DNA from: Amphiplicatus metriothermophilus
GTDB taxonomy: Bacteria > Pseudomonadota > Alphaproteobacteria > Caulobacterales > Parvularculaceae
Direction: 5' to 3'
Assembly: GCF_900199215.1 (NCBI RefSeq)
Contig: NZ_FZQA01000010.1
Location: 1 to 64,000 of the forward strand
Length of the DNA: 64,000 nt
Positions 26,044 to 37,901 of the stretch are shown here, in pieces. The position numbers and the translations under genes were made by a program. Each line of letters starts with the position of its first letter. Positions within the stretch are counted from its first letter, which is position 1. The notes below the pieces were generated by a model that made no database searches, was not told the DNA's origin, and worked only from the letters and a program-made list of their open reading frames with translations.

Positions 26044-27939
26044 TCAATAAGCGTCGGAAAAAAGATTCGCGATCGCGTTCGGATCCGTGCGCACGCCGTA
26101 GTCCTCCCGCAGGCTGGCGATGTAGGCGTCGAGCAGTTCCTGGTCGAGCTGATAGCCGATGAACTGGCGGAATCCGATCTCCTCGCCGGGGCCGACGCGG
26201 TTGCGCGCGAAGTCGATCTCGCGGACCTCGGCGATCACATGGGCCTGGCCGTAGCCGGCCGGACCGGAGACCAGCGCGCCAAGATCGGCGAAGAAGATGT
26301 CCTCGACAAGGGCGGGCGAGAAAGTCTCGTTACGGACGGAACGGTCAATGACTTCCACGATAGGCGCGCGGTTGTAGGGAGCGGCGGCTTCTTCAAGGCT
26401 CGCGCCGTCGGCGACGGCCTGCCTGATCTCGGCGACGACGGCCTCGATCCGCGCCTGCGCTTCCTCGCGCCGCCAGCGCGCCTCGACCGCCTCGGCGACC
26501 GACTCGTAGGGGCGCAGGGCCGGCGGGGTCACGTCGTCCACATGAACGAAGAAATAGCCGTCCTTGTCTTCGAGCTCGATCGCGGTGCTTTCATCAGCCT
26601 CTTCGAGCCGGAAAGCCTCCTGAAGAACCTTCGCCGGCAGATCGGCGACCGCCTCGCCGTCGGGGGTCCGGCCCGATGAATCGACCGGGCCGACGCGGCG
26701 CGCCGCGACGCCGGCGTTCTCAGCCGCCTGCACAAGATTGGCGCCGGTGTCGCGCGCCATCTCGATGGCCTCGATGGCCTCGAACATCCGGCGGCGGGAG
26801 TCCTGCGCGAAATATTGCGACTCCAGCTCCTCGCGCACGTCTTCGAACGTTTTCGTCTCCGGCGCCGTCACGTCGGCCACCTGAACGACGCTCCAGCCGA
26901 AAAAGCCCTGCACCGGATCGGCGACGTCGCCCGGCCCGAGGGCGGGGTCGAAGGCGGCTTCGGCGACTTTGGGGTCGAGAAGATCGCCGCGTTCGATGTC
27001 CTCGAAGGTCGTCGCTTCCAGCGACAGGCCGCGCTGGGCGGCGATCTCTTCGAACGGCCGGCCCTGGCGCAGCGCCGACGCCGCGGCCTGAGCCTCCGCT
27101 TCGGAGTCGAAGGTCGCCTGGTAGATCGTGCGCTTTTCCGGGATGTCGTAGAGCCGGCTTTTGTTGGCTTCGTAAAGACGGCGCAAATCCTCTTCCGGAG
27201 CTTCCCGCCCTTCGCGGAAATCGGCCTCGCGCAGGATGACCGCCGTGAAGCTTCGATATTCGGGCGCGGTGAAGGCGGCGGCGTTCTCCTCATAATAGGC
27301 GCGCAGGGCCTCCGGCGTCGGCTTTTCGGGCGCGCCGGCCATGTCCTGCGTCACCGTCAGATAGGCGATGCGGCGCTGCTCGACCTCGCGCAAAAGAATC
27401 GCCTCGGCCATCGGCCGCGGCGCGAGCCCGCCGGCTGCGACGCTCTGGATGAGCTCGGTGCGCAGAAGATCGCGCTTGAGCACCTCCTCGAACTGGCTCG
27501 GCGTGAAGCCGTTCGCCGAGAGAATGCTTTCAAGCGCGAACTGGTCGAAGCGGCCGGTGGCGGGGTTCTGAAAACGCTCATTCGTGTGCAGATAATCGCG
27601 CACGACCGAACGGGGCATGACGAGGCCGAGCTTGCCGGCTTCCTGTTCGAGAACGGAGCGGGCGGCGAGCGTGGATATGACGGCGTCGGGCAGGCCGGCG
27701 GCGATCGCGTCCTCGCGGGTGAAGGCCTCGCCGGTCTCGTTGCGACGGGCCGTCATCTGGCGGTTGAACTCGTTGAGGATCGCCTGGTTCGAAAAGCCGA
27801 CCTTGCCTACGCGCAGCGGCGATCCTTGCGCGAAATTGCGCAGCTCCGGCACGCCCCACAGCGCGAAGGCGAGCACGAGAAGAACGATGACGAACCACGC
27901 GACCACGCCCTTGAGGGCGCTGCGCACCTGCTGAAGCAT
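26044..27939 (-). CDS. ppiD: PpiD-type periplasmic chaperone / peptidyl-prolyl isomerase
   Basis: A 631-residue inner-membrane-anchored folding factor of the SurA/PpiD type that helps outer-membrane proteins. A single N-terminal membrane helix (about 11-33, [19 protein letters not shown]) is followed by a SurA-N-like domain (about 45-230) and a parvulin-like rotamase domain (about 255-370, where [14 protein letters not shown] and [13 protein letters not shown] occur). The C-terminal part is a second degenerate domain. I chose ATG 27939 since it starts MLQQVRSAL, the typical PpiD beginning, with AGGAAAG upstream. It is divergent from tpiA, the usual alphaproteobacterial neighbour. Confidence 0.92.
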   Translation of the reverse strand: MLQQVRSALKGVVAWFVIVLLVLAFALWGVPELRNFAQGSPLRVGKVGFSNQAILNEFNRQMTARRNETGEAFTREDAIAAGLPDAVISTLAARSVLEQEAGKLGLVMPRSVVRDYLHTNERFQNPATGRFDQFALESILSANGFTPSQFEEVLKRDLLRTELIQSVAAGGLAPRPMAEAILLREVEQRRIAYLTVTQDMAGAPEKPTPEALRAYYEENAAAFTAPEYRSFTAVILREADFREGREAPEEDLRRLYEANKSRLYDIPEKRTIYQATFDSEAEAQAAASALRQGRPFEEIAAQRGLSLEATTFEDIERGDLLDPKVAEAAFDPALGPGDVADPVQGFFGWSVVQVADVTAPETKTFEDVREELESQYFAQDSRRRMFEAIEAIEMARDTGANLVQAAENAGVAARRVGPVDSSGRTPDGEAVADLPAKVLQEAFRLEEADESTAIELEDKDGYFFVHVDDVTPPALRPYESVAEAVEARWRREEAQARIEAVVAEIRQAVADGASLEEAAAPYNRAPIVEVIDRSVRNETFSPALVEDIFFADLGALVSGPAGYGQAHVIAEVREIDFARNRVGPGEEIGFRQFIGYQLDQELLDAYIASLREDYGVRTDPNAIANLFSDAY

Positions 27940-28115
27940 CGATGCTTTCCTGTTCCCGGGCGCGGGTTTGCTCCCGCCGACGATCCGCCGGGAACCTAGC
28001 GAGCGCGCGCGGCGATCACAAGCCGGCGCGCCGCCGGCGCCGCGCCGGCTGGACATTCCGCACGCCCCCGCGCAGAAACCGGGTCAAAAGCGAAACGCGC
28101 AAAACGGGGAGGGAC

Positions 28116-28835
28116 ATGAAACCGCTCATCGCCGGCAACTGGAAAATGAACGGGCTTGCGGCCTCGCTTCTCGAGGTGGAGAAGCTTGGGGGTCTTATGG
28201 GCGGGCGCGCGCCGGCGGACCGCGACGTCCTCATTTGTCCGCCGGCGACCCTGCTCGCCGCCTTGGCCGCACGCGCCGGGGCCTATGGCGTCTTCGCCGG
28301 CGGACAGGACTGTCACCCGGCGCCGTCCGGCGCGCATACCGGCGACATCAGCGCCGAGATGCTGGCCGACGCCGGCGCGCGCTTCGTCATCGTCGGCCAT
28401 TCCGAGCGCCGGGCCGATCACGGCGAGACCGACGCGCTGGCGCGGGCGAAAGCCGAAGCGGCCCTGCGCGCCGGCCTCACGCCTATCGTCTGCGTCGGCG
28501 AGACCCGCGCCCAGCGCGAGGCGGGCGAGGCCGAGGCGGTCGTCGCCCGCCAGCTTGCGGGCTCGCTGCCGCAGACCGGCGTGTTCGTCGTCGCCTATGA
28601 GCCGGTCTGGGCGATCGGCACGGGGCTCACCCCGACGCTCGAGGATATCGGGGCCATGCACGCCTTCATTCGCGACCGGGCCGGGCCGGAGGCCCGCATT
28701 CTCTACGGCGGTTCGGTGAAGCCCGCGAACGCCGCCGGGATTCTCGCCGTCGCGAATGTGAACGGCGCCCTCGTCGGCGGCGCGAGCCTCAAGGCGGAAG
28801 ACTTCCACGCGATCATCGCGGCGGCGAGTCCCTAG
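28116..28835 (+). CDS. tpiA: Triosephosphate isomerase
   Basis: Interconverts dihydroxyacetone phosphate and glyceraldehyde 3-phosphate. The 239-residue barrel begins [13 protein letters not shown] (Lys of the active site) and has IVGHSERR (His), [11 protein letters not shown] (catalytic Glu) and [11 protein letters not shown] (phosphate loop). ATG 28116 follows GGGGAGGGAC, an excellent ribosome-binding site; the longer upstream frame is not credible. The gene lies 4 bases before a lipoprotein hydrolase gene. In relatives secG comes directly after tpiA; here two genes intervene. Confidence 0.97.
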   Translation: MKPLIAGNWKMNGLAASLLEVEKLGGLMGGRAPADRDVLICPPATLLAALAARAGAYGVFAGGQDCHPAPSGAHTGDISAEMLADAGARFVIVGHSERRADHGETDALARAKAEAALRAGLTPIVCVGETRAQREAGEAEAVVARQLAGSLPQTGVFVVAYEPVWAIGTGLTPTLEDIGAMHAFIRDRAGPEARILYGGSVKPANAAGILAVANVNGALVGGASLKAEDFHAIIAAASP

Positions 28836-28839
28836 GGCG

Positions 28840-29805
28840 ATGACGATCCTGCTTCAAACGATCCGGCGACGGCGCATGACGCTCACGTTTTTACTGCTTC
28901 TGGTCGCTGCGGCCGCGATTCTGCCCGGCTGCGCGTCGTTCTACGCCGAGCGCAAGGCGCCGCCGTTGGGCCGTTTCGTCGAGGCGGACGGCGTGCGGCT
29001 GCATGTGGTCGAGGCCGGCCCGCAGGACGCGCCGGCGGTGGTTCTCATTCATGGAGCGAGCGTCAATCTGCGCGACATGAAGATCTCCCTGGGCGATGCG
29101 CTCGCCGAGCGCTATCGGGTGGTGCTGATCGACCGGCCGGGGCGCGGCTATTCGCAGCGCCCGCGGGACGGCTGGCGACTCGACCGGCAGGCGGCGCTCG
29201 TCAAGGGCGCGCTCGACGCGCTCGGCGTCGAGCGGCCCATCGTCGTCGGCCAAAGCTTCGGCGGCGCGGTCGCGCTCGCCTACGCCCTTCAGTATCAGGA
29301 CGAAACGGCCGGGCTCGTGCTGCTCGCCCCGGTCAGTCATGAGTGGCCCGGCGGCGTCGCCTGGTACAACAAGGCGTCGGGATGGCCGGTCGCAGGCGTC
29401 CTGTTCCGCCGGTTCGTCCTTCCGCTTTACGCGCCGCTGGCGGTCAATGGCGGCGTGGCGGAGTCGTTCGCGCCGGACGAGCCGCCGCCGAATTATGCGG
29501 ATGAGGCCGGACTCGCGCTGCTGTTCCGGCCCGGCGATTTCAGGGCGAATGCGGAGGATCTGAGAAGGCTCAAGCCGCAGATCGTCGCGATGCAATCGCG
29601 TTACGGCGCCTTGCGCCTTCCTGTGACGATCGTGACGGGCGCGGCCGATGCGACGGTCAGCCCCCGCCGTCATTCGAAGGCCCTGGCCGCGGAAGTGCCG
29701 CACGCCAGACTGGCGGTGCTGCCTGATACCGGCCATGCGCTCCATCACGCCGAAACGGCGCGAATCGTCGCGCTCATCGACGAAATGGCGGCGGATTTGC
29801 GATGA
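28840..29805 (+). CDS. Lipoprotein alpha/beta hydrolase
   Basis: A 321-residue serine hydrolase. The N-terminus has a lipobox (AAAAILPGC) after a hydrophobic stretch, so it is probably an envelope lipoprotein. Alpha/beta-hydrolase elements are VVLIHGASVNLRD (oxyanion region), VVGQSFGGAVAL with the nucleophile Ser of G-Q-S-F-G, an Asp in VTGAADATVSPR and a His in DTGHALHH. Either ATG 28840 or 28876 could start it; I kept 28840 because of the basic residues it adds. It is coupled to tpiA (4 bases apart). Substrate unknown. Confidence 0.85.
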   Translation: MTILLQTIRRRRMTLTFLLLLVAAAAILPGCASFYAERKAPPLGRFVEADGVRLHVVEAGPQDAPAVVLIHGASVNLRDMKISLGDALAERYRVVLIDRPGRGYSQRPRDGWRLDRQAALVKGALDALGVERPIVVGQSFGGAVALAYALQYQDETAGLVLLAPVSHEWPGGVAWYNKASGWPVAGVLFRRFVLPLYAPLAVNGGVAESFAPDEPPPNYADEAGLALLFRPGDFRANAEDLRRLKPQIVAMQSRYGALRLPVTIVTGAADATVSPRRHSKALAAEVPHARLAVLPDTGHALHHAETARIVALIDEMAADLR

Positions 29806-29900
29806 AGCGCCGGAAAAACGCGCCCAGGCCCGGTTTCCAGTGAGGCCGGCGAATAGTATCCGGACTACAGGAAAAGAAACGCGACCAGCGGGGGCTTCGC

Positions 29901-31721
29901 ATGCGGCTTGTCGGAAAACTGCTTCTCGGGCTTATCGTCCTTTTGCTCATCGCCGGCTTCGGCGCTTATACGTGGTTCTGGTGGAAGCCGGTCGGCGTCA
30001 ACAACGCCATCAACAAGGCGACGATCGAGCTGGGCATGGACTCGCCCGAGCTGCTCACCCAGCTCGGCATGATCGACAATACGCCGCTGGATTTTCACAG
30101 CGGCAAGCTCGGCGATTACACCAAGGCCCAGGATGAAAAGACCCGCGCCAAGCTGAAAAAAGCCCTCGCGATGCTTGATCGCTATGGGCCGGAGGGGCTG
30201 GAAGGCCAGGAGCTGTTGAGCTGGGAGATCGCCCGCTGGTTCTTCGCGAACCTGCTGCGCCAGGCCGAGTTCGACTATGGCGGCTATCGCGTTACGCAGA
30301 TTTCCGGCCCGACGGTCAATCTGCCCCAGTTCCTGACCGACGTGCACGTCATCAAGGACGAACGGAGCGTGAAGCGCTACATTTCGCGCCTCAACGAGTT
30401 CGGCCGCGTGCTGCGCGAGACGCGCGACCGGCTCGAAGACGACCGGATGCACGGCGTGACGCCGCCGGACTTCATCATCGAGAAATCGCTCGCGGTCATG
30501 CGCGCCTTCATCGAGGGCGGCGCGGAGAACAACCCGCTGGCGACGACCCTGCCGGCCAAGCTCGAAAAGATCGACGGGCTGAGCGAGGAAAAGCGCGCCG
30601 CCTATATCGCCGCGGCGAAAGAGGCCGTCGAGAAAGAGGTCATCCCCGGCTATGAGGCGATCATCGCCCTGTTCGAAGACATGGCGAAGACCGCGACTCA
30701 CGACGCGGGCATCTGGCGCATCCCGAACGGGCAGGAGATTTACGCCGCCGCCCTGCGCTCCAACACGACCACGGACCTGAGCGCCGATGAGATACACGAA
30801 ATCGGGCTTTCGGAGGTCGCGCGCATCGAGGCCGAAATGGACGCCATCCTGGTCTCGCAGGGACTGGCCGAGGGCTCCGTCTCCGAGCGCGTCCGGGAGC
30901 TGATGAGCGATCCGGCCCATCAGTTTCCGAATACGGACGAAGGCCGCCAGGCGATGCTCGACTATCTCGTCGAGCTCAACGAGGAAGTGATGGCGAGGGC
31001 CGGCGACTTCTTCATCACCCTGCCGCCGCAGCCGCTAGAAATCGTGCGCGTGCCGGAATACGCGCAGGACTCCGCCCCGGGCGGCTATTACAACCCGCCG
31101 GCGCTCGACGGCTCGCGGCCGGGCCGCTTCTACATCAACCTCAAGGACACGGCCGACAATCCGCGCTGGACCCTGCCGACGCTGCTTTATCATGAAGCCG
31201 CGCCGGGTCACCATTTCCAGCTTTCGGCCTCGCAGCTCATCGAGAACGTCCCGCTGCTGCGCAAGCTGTCGCCCTTCAGCGCCTATTCGGAAGGCTGGGC
31301 GCTTTACGCCGAACGGCTCGCCGCCAAGGACATGAATATGTACGCCGACGATCCCCTGGGCGATCTCGGCCGGCTGCAGGCGGAGATGTTCCGCGCCGTG
31401 CGGCTGGTGGTCGACACCGGGCTCCACCACAAGCGCTGGTCGCGCGAGGAGGCCATCGACTACATGATCTCGAAGACGGGCATGACCGAGGCCGAAGTGA
31501 CCCGCGAGATCGAGCGCTATGTGGTCTGGCCGGGCCAGGCGACGGCCTACAAGACCGGCCAGCTCGCCATCCTGCGGATGCGCGCGAAGGCCGAAGCCGC
31601 GCTCGGGGACAAGTTCGACCTGCGGGCGTTCCACGAACTCATCCTGCTCGACGGCGCGATGCCGCTCGGCATTCTCGAAAAGAACGTCGACCGCTGGATC
31701 GAAGCGCGCCAGGCGGCCTGA
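29901..31721 (+). CDS. DUF885 family metallopeptidase-like protein
   Basis: A 606-residue protein with an N-terminal hydrophobic helix (about 5-28) suggesting export and anchoring. The large DUF885 domain contains the diagnostic YHEAAPGHHFQLS near residue 430, which includes a gluzincin-type HExxx/HH zinc site, and SAYSEGWALYAERLA shortly after. YVVWPGQATAYKTGQ near the C-terminus is a further family landmark. Known members are carboxypeptidase-like, but substrates are poorly known. It stands between the hydrolase gene and secG. Confidence 0.88.
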   Translation: MRLVGKLLLGLIVLLLIAGFGAYTWFWWKPVGVNNAINKATIELGMDSPELLTQLGMIDNTPLDFHSGKLGDYTKAQDEKTRAKLKKALAMLDRYGPEGLEGQELLSWEIARWFFANLLRQAEFDYGGYRVTQISGPTVNLPQFLTDVHVIKDERSVKRYISRLNEFGRVLRETRDRLEDDRMHGVTPPDFIIEKSLAVMRAFIEGGAENNPLATTLPAKLEKIDGLSEEKRAAYIAAAKEAVEKEVIPGYEAIIALFEDMAKTATHDAGIWRIPNGQEIYAAALRSNTTTDLSADEIHEIGLSEVARIEAEMDAILVSQGLAEGSVSERVRELMSDPAHQFPNTDEGRQAMLDYLVELNEEVMARAGDFFITLPPQPLEIVRVPEYAQDSAPGGYYNPPALDGSRPGRFYINLKDTADNPRWTLPTLLYHEAAPGHHFQLSASQLIENVPLLRKLSPFSAYSEGWALYAERLAAKDMNMYADDPLGDLGRLQAEMFRAVRLVVDTGLHHKRWSREEAIDYMISKTGMTEAEVTREIERYVVWPGQATAYKTGQLAILRMRAKAEAALGDKFDLRAFHELILLDGAMPLGILEKNVDRWIEARQAA

Positions 31722-31871
31722 CCGGCCGGCGCTGACTGACGACGGCGCGGCGGCGGATGAAAACCCGCCCGCCGGCGCCTATTTGACGCGACTGGCCGCC
31801 CGGCGTAGACAGCGGCCTCTCGCGGGGGCCGGCCTCGCGAGCCCTTTCCGCTCTGCAACGGATCGAAGCCG

Positions 31872-32387
31872 ATGACCGCCGTCCTGTTGACTGTTCACGT
31901 TCTTATCGTGCTCGCCCTGATCGGGATCGTGCTGCTGCAGCGTTCGGAAGGCGGCGCGCTCGGGATCGGGGGCGGCGGCTTCATGAGCGGGCGCGGCGCG
32001 GCGAGCGCGCTCACGCGCACGACCACGGCGCTTGGCTTTCTGTTCTTCGGCACCTCGCTGGGGCTCGCGATGCTGGCGGACACCGGCGAAAGCGAGGAGC
32101 GGATCATCCGCGAGCTCACCGGCGCGCAAGACGCCGGTCAGGAGGCGCCGGCCCGCGCGCCGGCCTCGCCGGAAGACCTCCTGCGCACCCTCGGTGCGGA
32201 ACCGGAAGAAGAAGCGCCCGCAGGCGCGGCGGACGAGCCTGCGCCGAGTCCCGAGCAGCTGCTTGAATCGCTCGGCGCGCCGGCGACCGGGGCCGGCGAG
32301 CCTGAGGCTGCCGGGAGCGCGATGAAGACCGAAGAATCGGCGACGACTGAAGAAGAAACGCCGCCGCAAGACCCAGACCAGAACTGA
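31872..32387 (+). CDS. secG: Preprotein translocase subunit SecG
   Basis: Small membrane subunit of the SecYEG channel. The first 75 residues are typical: helix one [25 protein letters not shown], the cytoplasmic loop [19 protein letters not shown], and helix two [15 protein letters not shown]. The protein is 171 residues because of a long acidic, Ala/Pro/Glu-rich tail (about 85-171), common in alphaproteobacterial SecG. pyrG follows 100 bases downstream, as in relatives. Confidence 0.93.
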   Translation: MTAVLLTVHVLIVLALIGIVLLQRSEGGALGIGGGGFMSGRGAASALTRTTTALGFLFFGTSLGLAMLADTGESEERIIRELTGAQDAGQEAPARAPASPEDLLRTLGAEPEEEAPAGAADEPAPSPEQLLESLGAPATGAGEPEAAGSAMKTEESATTEEETPPQDPDQN

Positions 32388-32487
32388 CCTTTCACGGCCG
32401 GCGGCCTTTCGCCGCCGCGAGAGAAAATCGCCGCGGCGCGCTTTTCATGTTGTCTCGCCGCGCCGTTTCGCGTTACGACGGACTTCC

Positions 32488-34119
<1,632 letters not shown>

Positions 34120-34150
34120 ACTCGGTCCGCCGCCGGCTCGGAATGAGGCT

Positions 34151-34780
34151 ATGGACGCATCGGAGAGCATCTACAAGCGCGTGCTCGACACCATGGAGCA
34201 CGGCTATGTCTTTTACGATGCGACCGGCCAGATCCGCCTGTACAACCGCGCCGCCTGCCGCATCCTAGGCGCGAGTCCGGGACAGCTCGAAGGCAAGACT
34301 TCCTACGACCCTGACTGGCGGACGATCCGCGAGGACGATTCGCCCTTTCCGCCCGATCAGCATCCGATCATAGCGAGTCTGAAGGGGGGCGTCGCCTGCT
34401 ACGGCGTCGTCATGGGCATGCATCGGATCGACGACGGCCGGCTGCGTTGGCTGCAGATAAATTCAGACGCCGTCCGGGAGGAAAAAAGCGGCGAGATCAT
34501 CGGCGCGGTGGCCAGTTTCGACGACATCACCCAGCAGATAAACCAGAAGCGCTACCTTGCGCATGCGCTGCGCGAGCGCGAGACCGAGACGCGGGCGCTG
34601 TCTGAAAACGCCAGCTATGTTCGGGACACGCTGGCCGCCCTGGCGGGGGAAATCGCCGAAGCGAACGCGCGGCTGATCGAAGCGCTGACCCCCGCGGGCG
34701 GAGAGGCCCTCGAATGCGCCCGCGCGCTCGAACGCAAGACGGAGAAGCTCGTCCGGATTCTGTCGCAGCGGAGCGGCTGA
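34151..34780 (+). CDS. PAS-domain protein without a visible output domain
   Basis: A 209-residue cytosolic protein. Residues about 8-125 form a PAS domain (VLDTMEHGYVFYDATGQIRLYNRAACRILG, then IIGAVASFDDITQQ, the end of the PAC motif). The C-terminal part (about 130-205) is predicted helical, with heptad-like ETRALSENASYVRDTLAALAGEIAEANA that could be a coiled coil. No histidine-kinase, GGDEF or HTH domain follows. It probably acts as a sensor that pairs with another protein. It lies 31 bases after pyrG. Confidence 0.8.
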   Translation: MDASESIYKRVLDTMEHGYVFYDATGQIRLYNRAACRILGASPGQLEGKTSYDPDWRTIREDDSPFPPDQHPIIASLKGGVACYGVVMGMHRIDDGRLRWLQINSDAVREEKSGEIIGAVASFDDITQQINQKRYLAHALRERETETRALSENASYVRDTLAALAGEIAEANARLIEALTPAGGEALECARALERKTEKLVRILSQRSG

Positions 34781-34988
34781 AGACGGCCGCATCGGATGAC
34801 CTTCGCATGACATGCGCATACGGATGGATTTTGTTTTTCGGCCTTTCCGGGCCCGATCATTCGGATCGCCGACGGACGACGCGGAATGGATGAAGTCCTC
34901 CCATAGCCGTCGCGCTAGAATTGATTGCGCCGCCGGCGCCTCTCCCCCTCGTTCCGGCGAAAGTCGGGAATCGCTAACCGGCGCGCGT

Positions 34989-35690
34989 TCAGCCGATCTC
35001 CGCCGCCAGATCGGGCAGCTCGTCGAGGCGCGCGATCTCGCGATAGCGCGGGGCGTCCTTCGGCGGCTCGCAGCGCTCCAGTGTCCAGGTAAGCTCATGC
35101 GGCGCATGGACGCCCCAGGCGCCGGCCTCGATCGCCGGCAGCACGTCGGATTTAAGCGAATTGCCCACCATCATCGCGCGCGCCGGCCCCTCGCCGTGCC
35201 GGGTGAAGACGCGCGCGTAGATCGCGGGCGTCTTTTCGCTCACGATCTCCACCGCCGAGAAAAATTCGCCGAGTCCGGATTGCGCCACCTTGCGCTCCTG
35301 GTCGAACAGGTCGCCCTTGGTGATGAGGAGAAGGCGATAGTCGCCCGCCAGCCGCTCCAGCGTTTCGGCCGCGCCCGGCAGAAGCCGCACGGGATGGGCG
35401 AGCATCTCGCGGCCTGCATCGAGAATGGCCCTGACGATATAGCCTGGCGCGCGGCCCTCGGTCACTTCGAGCGCGGTTTCGATCATCGACAGGGTGAACC
35501 CTTTCACCCCATAGCCGTAGCGGGCGAGGTTGCGCTTTTCCGCCTCCAGAAGCCGCGCCGGCAGGTCGCGCGGATCGGCGTAATCGGAAAGCAGCTCCAC
35601 GAAGCGCGCCTCGGTCATGCGGAACAGGCGCTCGTTGTGCCAGAGCGTATCGTCGGCGTCGAAGCCGATGGCGGCGAGGGCGCGGGGCAT
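34989..35690 (-). CDS. HAD-superfamily hydrolase
   Basis: A 233-residue phosphatase-like protein. HAD motif I is GFDADDTLWHN with the nucleophile Asp and general acid Asp two residues later; motif II is LLLITKGD; motif III and IV are in KTPAIYARVF and AMMVGNSLKSDVLPAIEAGA. The cap is helical (about 20-95). It is expected to act on a small phosphorylated metabolite that I cannot name. The 208-base gap before it (34781-34988) contains only a degenerate GTTCCGGCGAAAGTCGGGAATC repeat half. Confidence 0.87.
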   Translation of the reverse strand: MPRALAAIGFDADDTLWHNERLFRMTEARFVELLSDYADPRDLPARLLEAEKRNLARYGYGVKGFTLSMIETALEVTEGRAPGYIVRAILDAGREMLAHPVRLLPGAAETLERLAGDYRLLLITKGDLFDQERKVAQSGLGEFFSAVEIVSEKTPAIYARVFTRHGEGPARAMMVGNSLKSDVLPAIEAGAWGVHAPHELTWTLERCEPPKDAPRYREIARLDELPDLAAEIG

Positions 35691-35834
35691 GGTCGGTGCT
35701 TTCGCTGATTCGACGGCGGAACATTAGGCGCAGCCCGCGGCGAGGGAAACATCGCCCGGGCGCGACTGCAGCAGGCTGTTGATCCGCTGGGCGCGCCGGC
35801 GTCGAATGGCGGCCGGCCGCAAGGAGAGAGGAAC

Positions 35835-36896
35835 ATGCGGATCGTGATCTGGATAGCGGCGGGACTGGTTCTGGCGGCGGGCGCGCTCGTCGCGGCGCTC
35901 CGCGCGCCGGCGGTCGAGGACGCGCTGTTCGAGCGCGCGCTCGCCAAGGGCTTCGGGCGCGACCGCGCCGCCCTATTCGACGGCGACGGGCTCAAGATAT
36001 TCTTCTGCGGCACGGGCTCGCCGTTGCCCTCGGCGAAGCGGGCGCAGACCTGCACGGCGATCTTCGCGGGGGGCAGGTTCTTTCTCGTCGATGCGGGAAC
36101 AGGAAGCTGGGAGACGCTTCAGGCCGCCGGCGTTCCGGCGGGGCGGCTCGCGGGGGTGTTTCTGACGCATTTCCACTCGGATCATATCGGCGATCTCGGC
36201 GAAGCCAATCTCGGCTCATGGGTGGCGGGCCGGCCGACGCCTCTGGCCGTCTACGGACCATCCGGCGTGGAGCGCGTCGTCGGCGGGCTGAACGAGGCCT
36301 ATGCGCTCGACTCCGAATACAGGACCGCCCATCACGGCAAGGCGGTCGCGCCGCCGCGCGCGGCGGGCCTGCGCGCGCAAGCCTTCGACGGGCGCGGGCA
36401 AGCGGTCGTGTACGAAGAAGGCGGCCTCACCGTCAGCGCCTTTCCGGTGACGCACGATCCGGTCGACCCGGCCGTCGGCTACCGTTTCGACTACAAGGGC
36501 CGCAGCGTCGTCGTCTCCGGCGACACCGCCTATTCGGACTCGCTCGTTCGGGCCGCGGCGGGCGCCGATCTTCTCATCCACGAAGCGCAGGCGAACCACA
36601 TGGTCGCCGAGATGCAGGCCGCCGCGGAGAGGGCGGGGGCTGCGAGCCTGGCGATGATCTTCGCCGACATCCCGTCCTATCACACGAGCCCGGAAGAAGC
36701 CGCGCGCGCGGCGAACGAAGCGGGCGTCGGTTATCTCATCCTCACCCATCTCACGCCGGCGCCGGACGCGCCTTTGACGCAGCGAATCTTTCTGCGCGGC
36801 GTGAAGGAAGTCCGCAGGCGGAACGTCGCGCTGGCGCGCGACGGCATGCTGGTCCTGCTGCCGGCCGCGGGCGGGATCGATTTCACGAAGCTCTGA
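35835..36896 (+). CDS. Membrane-anchored metallo-beta-lactamase-fold hydrolase
   Basis: A 353-residue protein with one N-terminal membrane helix (about 4-24) followed by an MBL-fold domain similar to RNase Z and arylsulfatase-type enzymes. The metal site includes THFHSDHIGDL near residue 112, Asp in VVSGDTAYSD and His in LILTHLTP. FFCGTGSPLPSAKRAQTC at the domain start is the RNase Z/arylsulfatase-like pattern. With a membrane anchor it probably works outside the cytosol on an unknown ester. ATG 35835 follows AAGGAGAGAGGAAC. Confidence 0.87.
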   Translation: MRIVIWIAAGLVLAAGALVAALRAPAVEDALFERALAKGFGRDRAALFDGDGLKIFFCGTGSPLPSAKRAQTCTAIFAGGRFFLVDAGTGSWETLQAAGVPAGRLAGVFLTHFHSDHIGDLGEANLGSWVAGRPTPLAVYGPSGVERVVGGLNEAYALDSEYRTAHHGKAVAPPRAAGLRAQAFDGRGQAVVYEEGGLTVSAFPVTHDPVDPAVGYRFDYKGRSVVVSGDTAYSDSLVRAAAGADLLIHEAQANHMVAEMQAAAERAGAASLAMIFADIPSYHTSPEEAARAANEAGVGYLILTHLTPAPDAPLTQRIFLRGVKEVRRRNVALARDGMLVLLPAAGGIDFTKL

Positions 36897-36903
36897 CGCG
36901 CGT

Positions 36904-36933
36904 CCCCCGGCGCCGGGCGGCCGGCGCCGGGGG
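36904..36933. terminator. Strong hairpin between convergent genes
   Basis: A perfect 13-bp inverted repeat: CCCCCGGCGCCGG at 36904-36916 and its complement at 36921-36933, with a 4-base loop GCGG. It lies 8 bases after the MBL-fold gene and faces the convergent VPLPA gene. A second hairpin (GGCGCAGGC 36955-36963 with GCCTGCGCC 36978-36986) follows. Likely transcription terminators without T-tails. Confidence 0.6.
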
Positions 36934-37008
36934 TTCCGCGCGAGGGGCGTCGCCGGCGCAGGCCGCTGGTCCCCCGCGCCTGCGCCGACGGGGCTTGCGC
37001 GGAATCGC

Positions 37009-37728
37009 CTAGGGCGCGCCCTGAGCCTTTCGCCGGCGCGCCGCGACGCCGAAGCCGGCGAGCCCCGACAGGAACAGCGGCAACGCGGCCGGGACCGGAA
37101 TCTCGCCCGGCGGCGACAGATCCTTCACCTTGATCGCCTTGATCTTGAAGTTGTCGGCGAGGAGGCCGAGGATTCCGTCATCGTCCGCGCCGAAACCGAA
37201 CAGCGTGCCGATCAGCAGATTGGGATCGAGCGTCGGAAACAGCCCCAGAAAGACGGACACGTCGAGAAAGCCGTCGAGATCGAGCGCGAGGCTCAGCAGA
37301 TACGAGCTGTGACGCTCGAGATCGCCGTCGGCGTTCTCGAAAAAGAAATCGACGTCGTCGTCGAGATCGAAGTTGGAGAACCAGATCCCCTCGATCTTCA
37401 CGAGACGATCGAAAGCGAAGATCAGCGCGTCGTTGTCGCCGATCCCGTCGACGTCGCTCGAGGTGTCGTTGTTGTCCGTGACGCCCAGGCCGGCGCCGGT
37501 CTGGGTGACTACGGCGCCGTCCGCGCCCGGAACGATGACGGCGCCGGGAACGTCGTCGAACAGCCCGGCCGAAACGGCGAGGCTTATTCCGTCCGCCGAA
37601 AAGGAGAGTGTCCCGTTTCCGTTATCGACGCCGTTTCCCGTGGAAAGGTGGAACGTCGCCGCGCCGGCGGTTCCGATGGACAGACAGGCGGCCGCAGCCG
37701 CTGCGGTCAAGGTTCTCAGGGTTCTCAT
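37009..37728 (-). CDS. Exported protein with VPLPA-CTERM sorting signal
   Basis: A 239-residue secreted protein. It has a signal peptide (MRTLRTLTAAAAAACLSIGTAGA), an acidic Asp-rich beta-strand-like body (DNNDTSSDVDGIGDND, FDLDDDVDFFFENADGD) and a C-terminal tripartite signal: PVPAALPLFLSGLAGFGVAARRRK, that is motif, hydrophobic helix and basic tail. This is the VPLPA-CTERM signal processed by exosortase-type enzymes in alphaproteobacteria. The cognate exosortase is not in this window. The protein is probably an extracellular or surface component; its exact role is unknown. Confidence 0.85.
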   Translation of the reverse strand: MRTLRTLTAAAAAACLSIGTAGAATFHLSTGNGVDNGNGTLSFSADGISLAVSAGLFDDVPGAVIVPGADGAVVTQTGAGLGVTDNNDTSSDVDGIGDNDALIFAFDRLVKIEGIWFSNFDLDDDVDFFFENADGDLERHSSYLLSLALDLDGFLDVSVFLGLFPTLDPNLLIGTLFGFGADDDGILGLLADNFKIKAIKVKDLSPPGEIPVPAALPLFLSGLAGFGVAARRRKAQGAP

Positions 37729-37901
37729 ACCCCATGCTCCCTACTGCCCTGACAACGCCACCGCAGGTTGCAGCGTAAACAAAATGCAACTTATGTCAAT
37801 CTTTTCTTATGGTTAACGCCCGCGCCGAAAGCCGCTGTCATCGCCGGTTGCAGGCGGCGCGCCTGTGCGCATGATCAGCTTGCGCATCAGAGGGAGCGAC
37901 C

